Shown: piece by piece, positions 60,004 through 64,000 of the stretch
Position numbering within the stretch: the first letter of the stretch is position 1
Layout: each line of letters begins with the position of its first letter
NCBI GenBank assembly: GCA_009778965.1
Contig: WRFE01000002.1
Location: forward strand, 1-64,000
Length of the DNA stretch: 64,000 nt
Source of the DNA: Candidatus Endomicrobium labiotermitis
GTDB taxonomy: Bacteria > Elusimicrobiota > Endomicrobiia > Endomicrobiales > Endomicrobiaceae
Reading direction: 5' to 3'
Notes under the pieces: generated by a model
The model's input: the letters and a program-made list of their open reading frames with translations, nothing else
Database searches by the model: none
Told to the model about the DNA's origin: nothing
Position numbers and translations under genes: made by a program

Positions 60004-60127
60004 CATTTATCATCGCTTGTCATGTTGAGCGAAGCAACGTAGTTGCGTAGTCGAAACATCTGCCTTTTAACTGCAGACCCTTCGGCTTCGCTCAGGGTGA
60101 CAAATCAGAAACAAAACTGGATTTTAT

Positions 60128-60862
60128 ATGACAGACAAAGACGAAAGTTTAACACATCATTTGAACGATTTAAGAAAAATGCTTATACGGAGTTTTATCT
60201 GTATAGGCATTTTACTTCCGTTTTGCTTTTGGCTTTCGCCGAAAGTGATGGATTTTTTTATAAAAACATTAATAGGCGATTTAAATATCTCTTTAAACTA
60301 CTTTTCCCCGATGGAAGTATTTATTCTTCAAATGAAAATCGCTTTTTTTATGAGTTTGGTTCTTTCTTTCCCCTACATAGCTAAAAATATCTGGGATTTT
60401 GTCTTGCCGGCTTTATACAGCAAAGAAAAAAGGTTTATAAAATCAATAGTTTTTTCTTCCTCTTTTCTTTTTTGCTTCGGAGTAGGATTTTGCTTCTTTA
60501 TCATTATACCGCTTATAATTAAATTCGGGCTTAGCTTCTCTTCCCCTCATTTACATGCCGTTTTAGGTATATCCAACATAATCACTCTTTCTTTAACGCT
60601 TTCTTTTGTTTTCGGTATGATGTTTCAATTTCCGTTAGTTACTTTTGCTTTGATTAAATCAGGACTTGTTTCTTATCAGGCTATAGCTTCAAAACGTTCT
60701 TATGTTTTTATAGGGGTTTTGATTCTTTCGGCGCTTGTTACGCCGCCTGATGTGTTAAGCTTAATTCTGCTTGCGGTGCCTACATATATATTATTTGAAC
60801 TGGGTTTGTTTTTTTCGCCAAAAACAAAGAAAGAGAAGCCTGCGGAAATTTCTGAGGATTAA
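60128..60862 (+). CDS. tatC: Twin-arginine translocase TatC
   Basis: LTHHLNDLRKMLIRSFICIGI; FSPMEVFILQMKIAFFMSLVLSFPYI; VLILSALVTPPDVLS. Confidence 0.95.
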   Translation: MTDKDESLTHHLNDLRKMLIRSFICIGILLPFCFWLSPKVMDFFIKTLIGDLNISLNYFSPMEVFILQMKIAFFMSLVLSFPYIAKNIWDFVLPALYSKEKRFIKSIVFSSSFLFCFGVGFCFFIIIPLIIKFGLSFSSPHLHAVLGISNIITLSLTLSFVFGMMFQFPLVTFALIKSGLVSYQAIASKRSYVFIGVLILSALVTPPDVLSLILLAVPTYILFELGLFFSPKTKKEKPAEISED

Positions 60863-61018
60863 AGCTGACAAAAACAACAAGAGGTTTGTCATTCCGGGCT
60901 TGACCCGGAATCCATTTTTTTAACAAACTAACATAGATACCGTTTTTCAACGGTATGACAACTAAGGCAGTTTTCTTCACTCAGCCCAATGAGTCAAATG
61001 CCTCAACTATACAAAAAC

Positions 61019-61513
61019 TTAATTAAATTTTTCTTTCAAAACTTTATATGCTTCTTCAGGATCGTCAATACCGGCAACAGATTTTTCAATAGGACACTTA
61101 TCGTCCCCGCTTCTGTTAATAATATAATCAACAATGGCATCTGCCGAGTATTCAATATTATATTTTTCTAAAACAGGAATTGCTTCTTTTGAAAGCACCC
61201 CAGTGTAAAGCCTTGCCGCTCCTCCGTAAGCCAGTATAAGGGCGGAAGCTTTTCCGGTAACCTTATCAAATACATAGCTGTCCTTGAAACTCCCGTAAGC
61301 GTCAATATGCTTAAATAACGGCTTTATGCCGTTATCATCGTAAGTAAGCGCTCTGCCGTCATTATAAGCTACAACCAACGCGTGGCCTTTGGCAAGATCT
61401 TTAATATCGGCTAAAGATATCTTGCTTTCACTTTTACCGCCGGAACAGCCGAAACCCGCAAACATTGCAACAATAAACAAAGCTAAAATTTTTAAAAAAG
61501 ATTGTTTTTTCAT
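61019..61513 (-). CDS. Lipoprotein with DUF1893-like domain
   Basis: Lipobox AGFGC; GKASALILAYGGAARLYTGVLSKEAIPVLEKYNIEYSADAIVDYIINRSGDDKCPIEKSV. Confidence 0.65.
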   Translation of the reverse strand: MKKQSFLKILALFIVAMFAGFGCSGGKSESKISLADIKDLAKGHALVVAYNDGRALTYDDNGIKPLFKHIDAYGSFKDSYVFDKVTGKASALILAYGGAARLYTGVLSKEAIPVLEKYNIEYSADAIVDYIINRSGDDKCPIEKSVAGIDDPEEAYKVLKEKFN

Positions 61514-61539
61514 TTTTTACTCCGTATAAAATTTCAGGC

Positions 61540-62112
61540 TTATAAAAGCTCTAAACGTTTTATTATTTTGCACGGATTACCAAACGCGACAGTATTTGAC
61601 GGTATGCTTTTTGTAACAACCGAACCCGCGCCGATTACGACGTTGCTGCCTATAGTAACGCCGGGCAATATTGTAACATTGCCTCCTATCCAAACATCAT
61701 CGCCTATTGTAACAGGCGAAGCTAAATCCACAATTTTGCCTTTCACTACGCGTTCTTTAGCGTTTAAAGGATGATATGCTGTATATATATGTACATTCGG
61801 CGCAAACAATACGCGCGAACCTATGGTAATTTTGGCGCAGTCTAAAAAAACGCAATTGCAGTTTAAATATACGTTATCGCCAAAAAATATATTTTCGCCG
61901 TAATCGCAATAAAAAGGCGGTTCAATGTAAGCGCCTTTACCCGCAAAACCTAACAAGCTTTTAAGTATTTTGTCCCTCAACGCCGCATCTGTTGTAAAGC
62001 TGGCATTATACTTTGCAATAAGGTCTTTAGCTTTATGAAACAGATTTCTAAGCTCAGGATCTGAAGCGTCGTAAGCAGCGCCGCTCAACATTTTTTCTTT
62101 TTCCGTAGGCAT
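61540..62112 (-). CDS. Maltose/galactoside O-acetyltransferase-like (LbH) protein
   Basis: MPTEKEKMLSGAAYDASDPEL; hexapeptide repeats; PVTIGDDVWIGGNVTILPGVTIG. Confidence 0.92.
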   Translation of the reverse strand: MPTEKEKMLSGAAYDASDPELRNLFHKAKDLIAKYNASFTTDAALRDKILKSLLGFAGKGAYIEPPFYCDYGENIFFGDNVYLNCNCVFLDCAKITIGSRVLFAPNVHIYTAYHPLNAKERVVKGKIVDLASPVTIGDDVWIGGNVTILPGVTIGSNVVIGAGSVVTKSIPSNTVAFGNPCKIIKRLELL

Positions 62113-62266
62113 TTTTTTAGTTGTCCTTAAACTTTATTGAACTCTTTTGTCATTCTGAATGTAGCAAAGCAGAATGAAAAATCAATAGCATTTTAACGGC
62201 TGGATGTTTCGCTTCGCTCAAACATGACAAGCAAAGACAAACGACAATATATCAAACAATGGTTTG

Positions 62267-64000
62267 TTACTTATTCCAAAGGTCTTTGTACGTAAAATAT
62301 GCCTTGCGAAGCTGTCTTTTAAACGTACTGTCTTTTCCATCCCCGATAGAAACTATGCCGAACCACTCTTCATAAGCATTGCCGTCAAGGAAAGGCCCCT
62401 GCATTTGAGGATGCGTATCATGCACAGACGGGTCAGAGTTTCCTTCAGCTTTCCACCATTCGTCACTCCATTCAAAAATAACGCCGCCGAGAGCATTTCC
62501 TATGCCGCCTTCAACTCCCGCCAAATTATTTGAAATGTCTGTCCAGTTGCCTTTATGATATGATGCCTGCCCTTGCTCTATTCTGGCAGTACTCCAGCCT
62601 TTTGCGTATGCCGAACATCCGTATTCCAATACAAGAGCGGGTTTTCCGTAAACATGCGCAACATCCTGCCAGATATTTCCGAAACCCTGTTCGCCTCTGT
62701 AAGAATTAAAACCGAATATATCTATATCCGGCGCCTTTTTAGCGCAAATATCTAAAAACAAAGTATCTCCGTTGTTTATTGCCACCGGTCTTTTTTGAGG
62801 ATCTAGTACTTTTATAAGTTTTGCCGCTTCGTTTGCGAACGCATAAAAAGCTTCAGGCTTTTTATCAGCATTTGCCGCGCCGCCGTAATTATTTTCGTTG
62901 CCAAGCGTCCACATCAAAATGTAAGGTTCGTCTTTATATTCCTCTACCATCTGTCTGACGCTTTCAAGCATATTTTTCTTATGCAACGGATTTTCATAAT
63001 CCGTTCCTTCATCCCACGTTGCTCCGGAACCGACAGCGTACATCCCCAAAAAATCCGTCATAATATACATAAAACCGTGTTTCTCATAACCTTCTTTTAA
63101 CAGCGCTTTATTAAGCCCGCCGTGATGAAACAATCTTAAAGTATTCGCTCCCATTGCCTGCAAAAGATTAAAATCGCCTACCGGCTTTTCATATTCTTCC
63201 CGAATATTATTTCTGTTTGTATCTACCCACGCTTCAAAAGGACCGTCTATAATTCCGTTTTTGTTGTAATCATCCCATGTCCAATCTCTGTTGTTGTTAA
63301 GCGTTCCTTTTACCGGGGAAAGACCGACTTTATTGGGCGAATAAGTTACTCCCTTTACAGTAAAAGGCTTTCCGTCCACAAGCAAAACAAAGTGATTGTT
63401 ATTATACTGAACAAGTTTTACTTTGCCTTCGCCTTGAATTTTTTTAACGCCTACTTTTGAAAGATCAATATGTTTTTGCTCAAAATCTGCCGCAGTAGCG
63501 GGTACTAACATACCGGGATTTATGGTAAAAATGTCGTTTCGGACATCATTGTCAAAACCGTTGTCTATTTGTATTTTCGCGCCTATAAGCTTAACGCCTA
63601 TTTCGGGATAGCGTTCCGTAAGATACTTAATTCTTGATATGCAGACAGGTCCTATATACCACGGCGTTTTCCACTGTGTCCAGCCGATCGCTTTAGGAAA
63701 AAAAACCAAAGCCGCATAATAGGCTTTTACGGCATGCTCGTAATTTTCGGCTCTGTCTAAAGCAAGGGCGGTAAAATAAAGTTTTACGCCCGGATCTTCT
63801 CTTACGGTTGACCACTTAAAAAAGTTAGCCTGATAATCTTCGGAATTTACAAAATCCCATTGGCTTTTTTTAAAATTTCTTTTCTTTGAAACCTTTTTAA
63901 AAGCGGGATTATTAAGAACGCTTTGAGAGTTTGGAAAAATACCTTCGCCGCTTGCTGCTCTTAATCCGTCGGAATCTTTTACGACATATTTATAATCTTT
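62267..64000 (-). CDS. Glycoside hydrolase (GH2-like TIM barrel), partial; runs off right edge
   Basis: MGANTLRLFHHGG, LMWTLGNENNYGG, PALVLEYGCSAY; reading frame stays open through 64000 (KDYKYVVKDSDGLRAASGEG...LALDRAENYEHAVKAYYAALVFFPK), so the track start at 63709 (TTG) is internal. Confidence 0.85.
   Translation of the reverse strand, partial: KDYKYVVKDSDGLRAASGEGIFPNSQSVLNNPAFKKVSKKRNFKKSQWDFVNSEDYQANFFKWSTVREDPGVKLYFTALALDRAENYEHAVKAYYAALVFFPKAIGWTQWKTPWYIGPVCISRIKYLTERYPEIGVKLIGAKIQIDNGFDNDVRNDIFTINPGMLVPATAADFEQKHIDLSKVGVKKIQGEGKVKLVQYNNNHFVLLVDGKPFTVKGVTYSPNKVGLSPVKGTLNNNRDWTWDDYNKNGIIDGPFEAWVDTNRNNIREEYEKPVGDFNLLQAMGANTLRLFHHGGLNKALLKEGYEKHGFMYIMTDFLGMYAVGSGATWDEGTDYENPLHKKNMLESVRQMVEEYKDEPYILMWTLGNENNYGGAANADKKPEAFYAFANEAAKLIKVLDPQKRPVAINNGDTLFLDICAKKAPDIDIFGFNSYRGEQGFGNIWQDVAHVYGKPALVLEYGCSAYAKGWSTARIEQGQASYHKGNWTDISNNLAGVEGGIGNALGGVIFEWSDEWWKAEGNSDPSVHDTHPQMQGPFLDGNAYEEWFGIVSIGDGKDSTFKRQLRKAYFTYKDLWNK

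Overview
This is an AT-rich bacterial chromosome segment. Gene content (DnaE, Pgk, Gap, Ldh, RsmG, SerS, autotransporter-type surface proteins) and intergenic palindromes suggest a Gram-negative Elusimicrobiota/Endomicrobium-like genome; that placement is inference only. Housekeeping genes: rsmG, secG, pgk, gap, ldh, dnaE, serS, hom, trpB2-type, pyk, tatAC, and tRNA-Gly, tRNA-Leu and tRNA-Arg. Accessory regions: (i) a >1,500-aa exported minus-strand protein running off the left edge (1..4525), absent from the supplied ORF track, with an internal duplication, a TraB/ChaN-like N-terminus and an HExxH motif; (ii) a cluster next to tRNA-Arg (about 21.4-29.5 kb) holding a DnaB/RecA-fold ATPase with an unusual C-terminal domain, a DJ-1/PfpI protein, and an overlapping PD-(D/E)XK-like plus beta-CASP metallo-beta-lactamase gene pair, followed by a Crp/Fnr-led redox operon; (iii) a surface-polysaccharide cluster (48.5-57.0 kb) whose enzymes share an N-terminal '[YF]hxxGIxhFKKK' module and show GT2/GT4 domain-order shuffling; (iv) a Tat-linked redox cluster with a NapH/NapG-like fusion carrying an internal twin-arginine motif. 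Several families of intergenic palindromic repeats recur and in places have been recruited into ORF ends. All calls are from reading the sequence; no database searches were run.
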